A stretch of 26,308 nt of DNA from DASRJX01 sp035649235 (GCA_035649235.1 DASRJX010000166.1:1-26308), one strand, 5' to 3'; positions 14,975-23,011 are shown, numbered from the stretch's first letter. Notes: generated by a model from the letters alone, not told the origin. Numbers and translations are program-made.

Positions 14975-15003
14975 TTGACGGCCGGGTCGGGGACGCCTAG
15001 GAT
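14975..15003 (+). promoter_or_regulatory. Promoter of the 6S-like RNA
   Basis: TTGACG (14975-14980) and TAGGAT (14998-15003) are 17 bp apart, predicting a start near 15010-15011, in the non-coding gap directly after zapA. Confidence 0.65.
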
Positions 15004-15010
15004 GCTTTTC

Positions 15011-15197
15011 GGATTGACCGTCCCCTGCGCGGTTTGTGATGGACGGGGCTTTTGAGCCAACACTATTTGGACGGGGACCGAGGTCCGATCGTGGTGAGCC
15101 TCCCCCTCGCGGGGAGACCTGAAGCGAAGGCGCGGTCTCCATTCTGGTGCTCCAGGTTCAAATAGGTTCCCCCCACACGGCCAAGCGGGGGTTTTTT
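15011..15197 (+). ncRNA. ssrS: 6S RNA (SsrS-like)
   Basis: The 329-bp gap between zapA and rny holds a promoter, a structured stretch and a terminator but no ORF, giving a transcript of about 187 nt. That matches 6S RNA in size and in its usual place behind zapA. A long-range stem AAC-A-CTATTT (15059-15068) with AAATAG-GTT (15160-15168) closes the central part. Inside it GGAC/GTCC (15075-15086) and GGAGACC/GGTCTCC (15113-15140) form hairpins. An upstream CCGTCC/GGACGG pair (15018-15046) is also present. 6S RNA mimics an open promoter and traps sigma70 RNA polymerase. The identification rests on position, size and structure; the sequence itself was not aligned. Confidence 0.65.
15169..15197 (+). 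terminator. Intrinsic terminator of the 6S-like RNA
   Basis: A C-run at 15169-15174 pairs with GGGGG at 15187-15191 and is followed by six T residues (15192-15197). Confidence 0.75.
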
Positions 15198-15282
15198 CTG
15201 CCGGGCCGGGGCTCGAGGCGCCCGGCTCCCCGCACCGGATCCCTCCACACTCCGCGCCGGTCACCTGATCGCTGGAGACGAC

Positions 15283-16839
15283 GTGTTGCCGATGATCTGG
15301 ATCGCGGTGCTCGCGCTGGCGGCCGCCGGCGCGTCCCTGGTCGCCCTGCAGAGGGTCTGGCGGCGCCGTCTGGAAGCGGCGCAGGAGCACGCCTCCGCCA
15401 TCGAGCAGGAGGCTGAGGCGCGCGCCCGCCTCCGCCTGAAGGAAGTCGATCTCGAGATCGAGGAACGCCGCGCCGCGGCCGATTCGCTGTCGGAAGAGCA
15501 GGCGCAGAAGCGGCGCCAGGAGCTGAGGGCCCTCGAGGAACGGCTGCGGGACCAGGAGCGGAATCTCCAGCGCCGCCTTCAGCTCCTCGGGCAGAAGGAG
15601 CGCGAGCAGCAGCAGCGCGAGGAACGCGTCCAGGAGCAGGAGACGGCGCTCGCGGCTCGCGAGCGCGAGGCCCAGGCGGCCCTCGTGCGGCAGCGCCAGG
15701 CCCTGGAGCGGATCGCCGGTCTGACCGCGGGCCAGGCCCGGCAGGAGCTCATCCAGCAGATCGAATCGGAGGCGCGGCAGGAGGCCGCGCAGATCGTGCA
15801 CCGTCTCCGCGAGGAGGCGGTCGCCGAGTCGGCCGCGACGGCCCGGCAGCTGGCGGCGGAGGCGCTGCAGCGCCTGCCGACGGGCGAGATGGTGGACAAC
15901 GTCGTCTCCGTGGTCAAGCTCCCGAACGAGGAGATGAAAGGGCGCATCATCGGCCGCGAAGGGCGGAACATCCGGGCGCTTGAGATGTCGACCGGTGTCG
16001 ACCTGATCGTGGACGAGACGCCGCAGGCCATCGTGCTGTCGTCATTCGACCCCTTCCGGCGCGCCGTGGCGCAGACCGCGCTCGAGCGCCTGATCGAGGA
16101 TGGGCGCATCCACCCGGCCCGGATCGAAGAAGTGGTTTCCAAGACACGGGCCGATCTCGAGGAAGGCCTCGAGGCGATCGGCGAATCCGCCGCCTTCGAG
16201 CTCGGGATCACCGGCCTGCCGCCGCGGCTGACGCGCCTCCTGGGTCGGCTGCGCTACCGGACCGTCTCCGGATACAACCTCCTGCGGCACTCGATGGCCG
16301 TGGCGCGCCTGGCGCAGCAGATGGCGGTCCTGCTCGGCGCCCGCGGCGAGGTGGCGCTGCGCGCCGGCCTCCTGCACGAGATCGGCCATGTCGAGGAAGG
16401 CGACAGCGCCGGCATCCATCCGGTCCTCATCGCCGCCGACCTCGCGACCAAGTTCGGCGAGGACGCCAAGGTGACGCAGGCGATCCGCGCCCTTCACCAG
16501 GGCGGATCGGAGCCCTCGATCGAGGCGGTCCTGCTCAAGGTCGCGGAGAGGATCGTCGTGGCGCGTCCGGGCGAGCGGGACGACAACCTCGAGGTGTTCA
16601 TCGAGCGGCTCCAGAACCTGGAGGACATCGCGTCCTCGTTTGGCGGCGTGGCCCGGGTCTACGCCATGCGGGCCGGCAAGGAGGTGCGCGTGATCGTGGA
16701 GCCCCAGCAGCTCAGCGACGCCGACGTCGTCTGGCTCTCGAAGGACATCAGCCGCCGCATCAGCCAGGAGCTGCGCTTTCCCGGGACCATCCGCGTCAAC
16801 GTCATCCGCGAGACGCGCGCCGTGGACTACGCGACCTAG
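15283..16839 (+). CDS. rny: Ribonuclease Y-like protein with altered HD site
   Basis: The protein has 518 residues; GTG 15283 has GGAG 5 bp upstream, and TTG 15286 or ATG 15292 are alternatives. Domain order is that of RNase Y: N-terminal membrane helix (MIWIAVLALAAAGASLVAL), long Glu/Arg coiled coil (about 25-190), KH domain (GRIIGREGRNIRAL), HD domain and a conserved C-terminus (RVNVIRETRAVDYA). RNase Y starts mRNA decay at the membrane. The HD motif is His365-Glu366 instead of His-Asp, the usual His-His is Leu404-His405, and the final metal-site Asp is Glu422. It may be weak, use another metal, or act as a scaffold. Fold and position (before ymdB) leave the family assignment clear. Confidence 0.92.
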   Translation: MLPMIWIAVLALAAAGASLVALQRVWRRRLEAAQEHASAIEQEAEARARLRLKEVDLEIEERRAAADSLSEEQAQKRRQELRALEERLRDQERNLQRRLQLLGQKEREQQQREERVQEQETALAAREREAQAALVRQRQALERIAGLTAGQARQELIQQIESEARQEAAQIVHRLREEAVAESAATARQLAAEALQRLPTGEMVDNVVSVVKLPNEEMKGRIIGREGRNIRALEMSTGVDLIVDETPQAIVLSSFDPFRRAVAQTALERLIEDGRIHPARIEEVVSKTRADLEEGLEAIGESAAFELGITGLPPRLTRLLGRLRYRTVSGYNLLRHSMAVARLAQQMAVLLGARGEVALRAGLLHEIGHVEEGDSAGIHPVLIAADLATKFGEDAKVTQAIRALHQGGSEPSIEAVLLKVAERIVVARPGERDDNLEVFIERLQNLEDIASSFGGVARVYAMRAGKEVRVIVEPQQLSDADVVWLSKDISRRISQELRFPGTIRVNVIRETRAVDYAT

Positions 16840-16854
16840 GAGCGGAGCCGAAGG

Positions 16855-17676
16855 ATGCGCGTCCTGGTGATCGGCGACGTGAACGGCCGGGCTGGGCGCC
16901 GGGTCCTGCAGGAGCACCTGCCGCGGCTCATCGCCGGCCGCGGGATCGACTTCGCCGTCGCCAATGTGGAAAACGCCGCCGATGGCTTCGGCGTGACCCC
17001 GGACCTGGCGGAGCAGTTCCTGGCGCAGGGGCTCCACTGCCTCACGTCCGGAAACCACATCTGGGACAAGCAGGAGGTTCTGGAGTATCTGTCCGACCAG
17101 CCGCGGCTGCTGCGCCCGGAGAACTACCCCGACGGCTCCCCGGGCCGCGGCGTCTTCCTCGGGGAAACGGCGGCGGGCGATCCGGTCGCGGTGGTGAACC
17201 TCATGGGCCGCCTCTTCATGCCCCCCTGCGACGATCCGTTCCGGGTCGCCGACCGCGTGCTCCAGAAGATCGGCGGACAGGCCCGCGTGATCCTGGTGGA
17301 CATGCACGCCGAGGCGACCTCGGAGAAGCAGGCGCTCGCGGCGCACCTGAGCGGCCGCGTGTCGGCCGTGTTCGGGACGCACACCCACGTCCAGACGGCC
17401 GACGAGTCGATCCTCCCCGGCGGGACGGCCTACATCTCGGACCTGGGGATGACCGGGCCATACGATTCGATCATCGGCATCGAGAAGAGCCTCGCCTTGA
17501 AGCGCTTCCTGACCGGCATGCCGGTGCGGCTCTCAGTGGCGAAGCGCGACCCGCGGCTGTGCGGGGCGCTGATCGAGATCGACGCCGCGACCGGCCGCGC
17601 CGCGTCCATCGAGCGGATCCAGATCCGGGGCGGAGGGAGCGAGGACGGAGGGGAGGGGGATGCGCGGTCTCGCTGA
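16855..17676 (+). CDS. YmdB-like metallophosphoesterase (TIGR00282 family)
   Basis: The protein has 273 residues from ATG 16855, 15 bp after rny. Metal-site motifs are VIGDVNGRAG, NVENAADGFG, SGNHIWDKQE, VDMHAEATSEK and GTHTHVQTADE, as in the Bacillus YmdB phosphodiesterase that acts on 2',3'-cyclic nucleotides. All expected Asp, Asn, Glu and His residues are present. The last about 20 residues are Gly/Glu-rich and overlap the xseA start by 17 bp. The pairing with rny is conserved in many bacteria and suggests a shared role in RNA turnover. Confidence 0.92.
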   Translation: MRVLVIGDVNGRAGRRVLQEHLPRLIAGRGIDFAVANVENAADGFGVTPDLAEQFLAQGLHCLTSGNHIWDKQEVLEYLSDQPRLLRPENYPDGSPGRGVFLGETAAGDPVAVVNLMGRLFMPPCDDPFRVADRVLQKIGGQARVILVDMHAEATSEKQALAAHLSGRVSAVFGTHTHVQTADESILPGGTAYISDLGMTGPYDSIIGIEKSLALKRFLTGMPVRLSVAKRDPRLCGALIEIDAATGRAASIERIQIRGGGSEDGGEGDARSR

Positions 17677-19057
17677 CGGCCGGCCGGCGAAGCCGGAGCG
17701 CCCGGGGCGCGTCGTCCTGACCGTCAGCGAGCTCAACGCGCAGGTGGGCGTGCTCCTGGCGGAGTCCCTGCCGTCCGTCTGGGTGGAGGGGGAGATCAGC
17801 AATCTGCGGCGCTACCCCTCGGGGCACACCTACTTCACGCTCAAGGACTCGTCCGCCCAGCTGGCGGCCGTGCTGTTCCGCTCCGCTTCGGCCTGGATCC
17901 GTTTCCGACCGGAGGACGGCCTCAAGGTCCTGGTGCACGGACGGGTCGGCCTGTACGAGGCGCGCGGGTCGTACCAGATCGTGGTCGAGGCGATGGAGCC
18001 GGCGGGGGTGGGCGCGCTCCAGCTCGCTCTCGAGCAGCTCAAAAGGAAGCTTCTGGAAGAGGGTCTCCTCGATCCCGCCCGCAAGCGCCCGCTCCCCCCG
18101 CTGCCACGGCGCATCGGCATCGTCACTTCGCCACGCGGCGCGGCCCTGCAGGACATCCTGAGGGTGCTCGAGCGCCGGTTCGCCGGCATCGGCGTGGTGA
18201 TCGCCCCGGCCCGCGTCCAGGGAGAGGGCGCGGCGCAGGAAGTCGCCTCCGGGATCCGGGACCTGAACCGGCTCGGAGGGCTCGACGTGATCATCGTGGC
18301 CCGAGGCGGCGGGTCGCTGGAAGACTTGTGGGCCTTCAACGAGGAGGTAGTGGCGCGCGCGATCGCCGGATCGGGAGTCCCCGTCATCTCGGCGGTCGGC
18401 CACGAGGTCGACGTGACCCTGGCCGATCTGGTCGCCGACCTGCGCGCCCCGACCCCGTCGGCCGCCGCGGAGATGGTGGTGCTCTCCCGCGCCGATGTCT
18501 CCGACCGCGTCGCCGCGCTGCGCGCGCGCCTGATGACGGCGGCGCGACTCCAGGTGTCGAACCGGCGGCGGCAGCTGCTGGACGCCGGCACCGAGCGCTC
18601 CTTCGCCCGGGCGACGGCCCGGCTGCGCGAGGCGGCCCTGCGCCTCGACGACCTGGGGACGCGGCTGCGGGCGCGCCTCGAGGGTCGCCTGACCGGGGGG
18701 CGTCACGCGCTCGAGGTGCTGGCGCAGCGCATGGCCCCGGCGCGCCTCGCCGAGCGCCTCCGGGGGCAGAGGAGGCTCCTGAAAGAGCACGAAGGCCGGC
18801 TCCCTGCGGCCGCCGGCGCGCTCCTCGACAGGTCCCGTCAGCACGTGGTGGCCTATGTCGAGAGGCTGTCCGCCTTGTCGCCGCTGGCCGTCCTGGCGCG
18901 CGGCTACGCCATCTGTTACGACGGCGCCTCGGGCGCTATCCTGAAGGACTCCCGTACCGTGAGCCGGGGACGCGAGGTCACGGTCCGGCTGCATCGCGGC
19001 CGGCTGGCCTGCGAGGTGAAGGAGGTCGAGGATGTCCCGCGCGACCAGGAAGTCTAA
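17660..19057 (+). CDS. xseA: Exodeoxyribonuclease VII large subunit
   Basis: The protein has 465 residues; ATG 17660 lies behind a purine-rich GGAGGGGAGGGGG site inside the end of the ymdB-like gene. The N-terminal OB domain shows VWVEGEISNLRRYPSGHTYF and TLKDSSAQLAAVLFR. The catalytic region includes IGIVTSPRGAALQDIL, IVARGGGSLEDLWAFNEE and SAVGHEVDVTLADLVADLRA. A long Arg-rich coiled coil and a C-terminal strand region (VLARGYAI) follow. With XseB it degrades single-stranded DNA from both ends. Length is normal. The 3' end overlaps xseB by 26 bp. Confidence 0.96.
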   Translation: MRGLADGRPAKPERPGRVVLTVSELNAQVGVLLAESLPSVWVEGEISNLRRYPSGHTYFTLKDSSAQLAAVLFRSASAWIRFRPEDGLKVLVHGRVGLYEARGSYQIVVEAMEPAGVGALQLALEQLKRKLLEEGLLDPARKRPLPPLPRRIGIVTSPRGAALQDILRVLERRFAGIGVVIAPARVQGEGAAQEVASGIRDLNRLGGLDVIIVARGGGSLEDLWAFNEEVVARAIAGSGVPVISAVGHEVDVTLADLVADLRAPTPSAAAEMVVLSRADVSDRVAALRARLMTAARLQVSNRRRQLLDAGTERSFARATARLREAALRLDDLGTRLRARLEGRLTGGRHALEVLAQRMAPARLAERLRGQRRLLKEHEGRLPAAAGALLDRSRQHVVAYVERLSALSPLAVLARGYAICYDGASGAILKDSRTVSRGREVTVRLHRGRLACEVKEVEDVPRDQEV

Positions 19058-19325
19058 AGAGCAGGGCTTCGAGGCGGCCCTGCAGAGGCTGGAAGGCATC
19101 GTCCGCAGCCTCGAGGGAGGCGACCTGCCGCTCGAGGAATCGCTCCGCCTCTTCGAGGAGGGGGTGGCCCTGACGCGACAGTGTGCCGCCCGGCTCGACG
19201 AAGCCCAGAGGCGCATCGAGATCCTCGGGCGCGGGGAAGGTGGAGTCCCCGAGCTGCGGGCCTTCGACGGCGGCGCGGAGCGTGAGGACGGTCCGGACGA
19301 GGACGAAACCGGGCCGGATCGGTGA
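19032..19325 (+). CDS. xseB: Exodeoxyribonuclease VII small subunit
   Basis: A 97-residue protein from ATG 19032 (AAGGAGG upstream, inside xseA). The two-helix core reads GFEAALQRLEGIVRSLEGGD, LPLEESLRLFEEGVALTRQC and LDEAQRRIEIL, the XseB signature. The C-terminal ~30 residues are acidic and variable. Its TGA overlaps the ispA GTG (GTGA), so translation is probably coupled. Confidence 0.95.
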   Translation: MSRATRKSKEQGFEAALQRLEGIVRSLEGGDLPLEESLRLFEEGVALTRQCAARLDEAQRRIEILGRGEGGVPELRAFDGGAEREDGPDEDETGPDR

Positions 19326-20212
19326 CCGCCGCCCCGTCCTGGATGGAGGCCGATCGCCGGCTCGTGGACGCCGCGCTGCGCCGGCTTCTGCCGCGGTCCG
19401 GGACCGTGCCCTCGACCGTCAGGAGGGCGATGGCGTACTCCCTCTTCCCGGGCGGCAAGAGATTGCGCCCCATCCTGGCGCTCCAGGCCTGCCGCGTGGT
19501 GGGCGGCCGGACGGCGGACGTCCTGCCGGCGGCGGCCGCGATCGAGATGATCCACACGTACTCCCTGGTGCACGACGACCTGCCGGCACTCGACAACGAC
19601 GACCTGCGGCGCGGTCGGGCCTCCAGCCACAGGATTTTCGGCGAGGCGATGGCGATCCTGGCCGGCGACGCCCTGCTGACCCACGCCTTCGAGGTCCTGT
19701 CCGGCCGTTCCGCGCCATCGCGTCACGCCGGGAGGCGGCTGCAGGCGATCACCGTCCTGGCGAGCGCCGCCGGAGTCCAGGGGATGATCGCGGGGCAGGT
19801 CATGGATCTCGAGGCCGAGGGCCGCCCCTTCGACTACGCCAAGCTGCAGCGCATCCACCGCGGCAAGACGGGCGCCCTGATCAGCGCGGCGCTTCAGGTC
19901 GGCGGCATTTTGGGGGGCGGCGGCGAGTCCCAGATCCGCGCCCTGCGGACCTACGGCGACGGTGTCGGCCTCGCCTTCCAGATCGTCGATGACATCCTCG
20001 ATCAGGAAGGCAGCCCCGAGGGCCTTGGCAAATCGATCGGCAAGGACCGGCGGGATCGGAAGGCGACCTTCCCGGCCCTGCTCGGCGTCGCCGGATCGAG
20101 GCGGCGCGCCGAGCGGGCCACGGCCCGCGCGGTGGCCGCGCTCGGTCCCTTCGGCCGGCGCGGGGCGCCACTCGCCGAGCTCGCCCGGTTCATCGTGGAG
20201 CGCGCCCACTAG
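19322..20212 (+). CDS. ispA: Polyprenyl (farnesyl/geranylgeranyl) diphosphate synthase
   Basis: The protein has 296 residues with GTG start at 19322. It extends prenyl diphosphates with isopentenyl diphosphate. FPGGKRLRPIL, the first Asp-rich motif DDLPALDNDD, HRGKTGAL, and the second motif FQIVDDILDQ with GKDRRDRKATFP are all present. The position between xseB and tlyA fits ispA. The chain length of the product (C15 or C20) cannot be set from sequence by eye. The usual dxs gene does not follow; tlyA begins at the last base of the stop codon. Confidence 0.93.
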   Translation: MTAAPSWMEADRRLVDAALRRLLPRSGTVPSTVRRAMAYSLFPGGKRLRPILALQACRVVGGRTADVLPAAAAIEMIHTYSLVHDDLPALDNDDLRRGRASSHRIFGEAMAILAGDALLTHAFEVLSGRSAPSRHAGRRLQAITVLASAAGVQGMIAGQVMDLEAEGRPFDYAKLQRIHRGKTGALISAALQVGGILGGGGESQIRALRTYGDGVGLAFQIVDDILDQEGSPEGLGKSIGKDRRDRKATFPALLGVAGSRRRAERATARAVAALGPFGRRGAPLAELARFIVERAH

Positions 20213-21048
20213 TGCCCCCTGCCGCGAGGACGCCGAAAGCGCGCCGCGAGCGACTCGATCGCCTGCTGGTCGAGCGGGGCCTGGCGCGCAGTCGGGAGCG
20301 CGCCCAGGCTTTGGTGCTGGCGGGGGTGGTGCGGATCGACGGGCGGCCGGCGGGCAAGCCGGGGTCGATCGTCGGCGCCGAAGCCGAGGTCACCATCCTG
20401 GCTCCCGATCACCCCTTCGTTGGGCGGGGCGGCGTGAAGCTGTCGGGGGCCCTCGAGCGCCTCGGCATCGCGGCCGCGGGCCGGACCGCCCTCGACATCG
20501 GCGCATCCACCGGCGGCTTCACCGATTGCCTGCTGCGGCGGGGGGCGCTCCGCGTCGTGGCCCTCGACGTCGGCTCGGGGCAGCTCGACTGGGGGCTGCG
20601 CAACGATCCGCGCGTCGTGGTGCTCGAAGGGATCAACGCGCGACACCTCGTCCCGTCGGACCTGGGGTCGGCCGTCGATCTGGTGGTGATCGACGTCAGC
20701 TTCATCTCGCTGCGGCTGATCCTGCCGCGACTCCCTCCGCTCCTGGCGCCGGACGCCGACGTGCTGTCCCTGGTGAAGCCGCAGTTCGAGGTCGGACGGC
20801 GGCAGGTCGGGCGGGGCGGCGTCGTGCGCGATCCGCGGCTGCACCTCCAGGCGGTGGAGTCCGTGGCGCGGGCGGGAGAGGCCGCGGGCCTGCGGGTGCG
20901 GGGCGGCTGCCCCTCCCCCATCACGGGAGCGGAGGGGAACCGCGAGTTCTTCCTCCATTTCAAGGCGGCGGACGGCGGTCCCGGTTTCGACCTGGGGGAC
21001 CTTCTCGGAGGGATGGTGCATGACCCAAGCGGATCGGCGCCGGATTAG
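20212..21048 (+). CDS. tlyA: TlyA family rRNA 2'-O-methyltransferase (S4 plus FtsJ-like)
   Basis: The protein has 278 residues, GTG start sharing a base with the ispA TAG. Residues 13-75 form an S4 RNA-binding domain (ERLDRLLVERGLARSRERAQ). The Rossmann methyltransferase part follows: FVGRGGVKLSGALE, ALDIGASTGGFTDCLLRRGA (SAM loop), DVSFISLRLILP and VKPQFEVG. TlyA methylates 16S/23S rRNA cytidines in mycobacteria and acts as a haemolysin-like protein in some hosts. The rRNA role is the more likely here. The last 29 bp overlap nadK. Confidence 0.93.
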   Translation: MPPAARTPKARRERLDRLLVERGLARSRERAQALVLAGVVRIDGRPAGKPGSIVGAEAEVTILAPDHPFVGRGGVKLSGALERLGIAAAGRTALDIGASTGGFTDCLLRRGALRVVALDVGSGQLDWGLRNDPRVVVLEGINARHLVPSDLGSAVDLVVIDVSFISLRLILPRLPPLLAPDADVLSLVKPQFEVGRRQVGRGGVVRDPRLHLQAVESVARAGEAAGLRVRGGCPSPITGAEGNREFFLHFKAADGGPGFDLGDLLGGMVHDPSGSAPD

Positions 21049-21889
21049 CACGGTCCTCATCGTCGGGAAGCGGGACAGCCCCGAGGCCCTGCCGTCCATC
21101 CGGAGGGTCGCCCGGCTCGTGGAGAGCCGTGGCGCGAAGGCGATCTTCGATCCCCTGACCGCGCGGGCGCTCGGACGCCGCGCGCAACCCGCCGCCGCGC
21201 TGCGCGCGGGCCTGTGCATCGTCGTCGGCGGCGACGGGACGCTTCTCTGGGCGGCACGGTCGATCGCCTCCAGGCGGGTGCCGATCCTCGGCATCAACCT
21301 GGGAGGGCTCGGCTTCATGACCGAGACCGCACCCGAAGAGGCGGCCTCCGTCCTCAAGGAGACGCTCCAGGGTCGCTTCGACATCTCGAGGCGGATGACC
21401 CTGGAGGTCAGCCTCCTGCGCCGCGGCCGGCCCGTCACGCGGCAGAGCGCTCTGAACGACGTGGTGATCACCAAGAGCGCCCTGTCGCGCATGGTCGACC
21501 TCAAGGTGTCGATCGATCGGCATATGTTGACCGTCTACCGGTCCGACGGGCTGATCGTCTCGACGCCCACGGGCTCGACCGCCTATTCGCTGTCGGCCGG
21601 AGGACCGATCATCCATCCCGAGATGGCGGCCCTCCTGATCTCCCCCATCTGCCCGCACACGCTCACCATGCGGCCGGTCGTGATCCCGGCGACCTCCAGG
21701 GTCGAGGTGACCTTGCAGACGGGGGACAGCGAGGTCTACCTGACGCTCGACGGCCAGGTGGGCCATCCTCTGCGGGCCGGAGACCGCGTACGGGTCCGAC
21801 AGGGAGCGACGCCGGTCCTGATGGTGCGCTCGCGGCGCCGCAACTACTTCGAGGTGCTGCGCCGCAAGCTGCGCTGGGGAGAGCGCTAG
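21020..21889 (+). CDS. nadK: NAD kinase
   Basis: A 289-residue protein from ATG 21020 (GGAGGG upstream inside tlyA). It phosphorylates NAD to NADP using ATP or polyphosphate. Motifs seen are VVGGDGTLLWAAR, GINLGGLGFMTE, ALNDVVITK, and SDGLIVSTPTGSTAYSLSAG with GGPIIHP, all typical and intact. It is the last gene of the run of overlapping genes that begins at ymdB and is followed at once by a palindromic stem shared with the convergent gene. Confidence 0.97.
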   Translation: MTQADRRRISTVLIVGKRDSPEALPSIRRVARLVESRGAKAIFDPLTARALGRRAQPAAALRAGLCIVVGGDGTLLWAARSIASRRVPILGINLGGLGFMTETAPEEAASVLKETLQGRFDISRRMTLEVSLLRRGRPVTRQSALNDVVITKSALSRMVDLKVSIDRHMLTVYRSDGLIVSTPTGSTAYSLSAGGPIIHPEMAALLISPICPHTLTMRPVVIPATSRVEVTLQTGDSEVYLTLDGQVGHPLRAGDRVRVRQGATPVLMVRSRRRNYFEVLRRKLRWGER

Positions 21890-21910
21890 CCCGGATTCTT
21901 CACCGGGCTA
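21887..21910. terminator. Bidirectional stem-loop between nadK and a convergent gene
   Basis: TAGCCCGG (21887-21894) and CCGGGCTA (21903-21910) form a perfect 8-bp stem around an 8-nt loop. The stop codons of both genes (TAG on each strand) form the base of the stem. No U-run follows, so it may act as a Rho-assisted or mRNA-stabilising end. Confidence 0.55.
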
Positions 21911-22450
21911 GGAGCGCGGGCGCTTCTTCTTCTCGCCGGCGGACGGCGTAGGTCCCGCGTGCGACGGCAGCGTCTGGGGCGGCGCCGGGTTGGTCAGGAG
22001 GACCGCCGGACCGAACTTCTCGCTCATCGCGCGATCGATCGCCTCGGGAGACTTCTTCTCGTTGGTCTGCGCCTGCAGGAACGCCTTCATCTCCTCCGAG
22101 CCGGACGGGTTCTTGCAAGTGCAGACGCTCAGAGTGTCGTTGCAGCCGCACACGCACCGATAACGCTCCGAGAGGATGCTGGCCTCCGGCGTGAGCCGGA
22201 TCGGCGCCGTCGCCGAGATCACGGTTCCGGGCGGCGTCTCCTCGGACGCCGTGCCCGGGGACTCCGGAGCGTGGGCGGACGCGGCCGGGCTCTCCGCCCC
22301 GCCGGCGGAGGTCGCGTTGCGGCGGTAGAGGGCGAACCCGACGAGGCTGACCAGCACCACGGCGCCGGCCAGCGCCGCCATCGGCACCGGTCGCGGCGTC
22401 CTGTCCTGGCTTCCCGTCGAGGGTCCTCCTGGCTGCGCCGTCTCCACCAT
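21908..22450 (-). CDS. CcmH-like, Cys-rich membrane-anchored protein
   Basis: A 180-residue protein from ATG 22450 (AAGGAGG upstream). One N-terminal membrane helix (about residues 24-42) is followed by a low-complexity linker and a small domain. That domain holds Cys99, 101, 103, 110 and 112 in the sequence RCVCGCNDTLSVCTC. It ends with IDRAMSEKFGPAVL, like the three-helix fold of CcmH/NrfF proteins that reduce apocytochrome c. CcmH normally has L-R-C-x-x-C, whereas here the Cys pattern is C-x-C-x-C plus C-x-C. The exact function is uncertain: cytochrome assembly or metal binding are both possible. It has its own promoter and no cytochrome genes nearby. Confidence 0.75.
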   Translation of the reverse strand: MVETAQPGGPSTGSQDRTPRPVPMAALAGAVVLVSLVGFALYRRNATSAGGAESPAASAHAPESPGTASEETPPGTVISATAPIRLTPEASILSERYRCVCGCNDTLSVCTCKNPSGSEEMKAFLQAQTNEKKSPEAIDRAMSEKFGPAVLLTNPAPPQTLPSHAGPTPSAGEKKKRPRS

Positions 22451-22479
22451 GCAGGCCCGCCTCCTTGCGCGGGCGGCGG

Positions 22480-22488
22480 ATTATAGCA
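22480..22488 (-). promoter_or_regulatory. Extended -10 promoter for the CcmH-like gene
   Basis: On the minus strand the sequence is TGCTATAAT, a perfect -10 with the TGn extension, about 30 bp before the ATG at 22450. The -35 region is poor, as often with extended -10 promoters. Confidence 0.6.
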
Positions 22489-22566
22489 GAGGCCTCGGCG
22501 CCTCCCGGTCCGCCCGCGGGCGGAGGCGGTGTGGCATGATAGCGGTTCCAGGCGACTGGAGAACCG

Positions 22567-23004
22567 ATGATCGAAACCCTGAAGGCCGACCTCAAGCAGG
22601 CGATGCTCCTCAAGGAGGCCACCGCCGTCGCGACGCTGCGGATGCTGATCTCGCAGTTCCAGTACGCCCGCATCCAGGCCGGCCGCGACCTGACGGACGA
22701 CGACGCCCTGTCTCTCCTGCAGCGCGCCGTCAAGACGCGGCGCGAGTCGATCGAGCAGTACGAGAAGGGCGGGCGCCGGGACCTGGCCGACAAGGAGCGG
22801 GCGGAGATCGCCGTCGTCGAGCGCTACCTCCCGCAGGCGATGAGCCCGGAGGAGACCGCGAAAGCCGTGGAGGACCTCCTCGCCGAGCTGCAGATCAGCG
22901 ACAAGCGCGATCTGGGCCGGGCGATGAAGGAGTTCATGGCGCGCTATCGCGGCCGCGCCGACGGCAAGGCGGCCAACGCCCTGATCGCCTCACGACTGAG
23001 GTAG
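22567..23004 (+). CDS. GatB/YqeY domain protein
   Basis: A 145-residue protein from ATG 22567. It is made of helices with TLRMLISQFQYARIQAGRDL, AVKTRRESIEQYEKGGRRDL and EIAVVERYLPQAMSPEE, then a C-terminal GRADGKAANALIASRL. This is the complete YqeY fold, related to the tail of the GatB amidotransferase subunit that binds tRNA. The precise role is unknown; it often sits near translation or replication genes. A weak TG-G-CATGAT box lies about 25 bp upstream (22531-22539). The next gene starts 8 bp downstream. Confidence 0.92.
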   Translation: MIETLKADLKQAMLLKEATAVATLRMLISQFQYARIQAGRDLTDDDALSLLQRAVKTRRESIEQYEKGGRRDLADKERAEIAVVERYLPQAMSPEETAKAVEDLLAELQISDKRDLGRAMKEFMARYRGRADGKAANALIASRLR

Positions 23005-23011
23005 GCGGGGC

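Noticed and set aside
17471..20209. Minus-strand open frame of about 912 codons opposite xseA, xseB and ispA
   Set aside because: It is a GC-rich shadow of well-recognised genes. Its protein is low-complexity (Arg, Pro, Gly, Ala) with no family motif.
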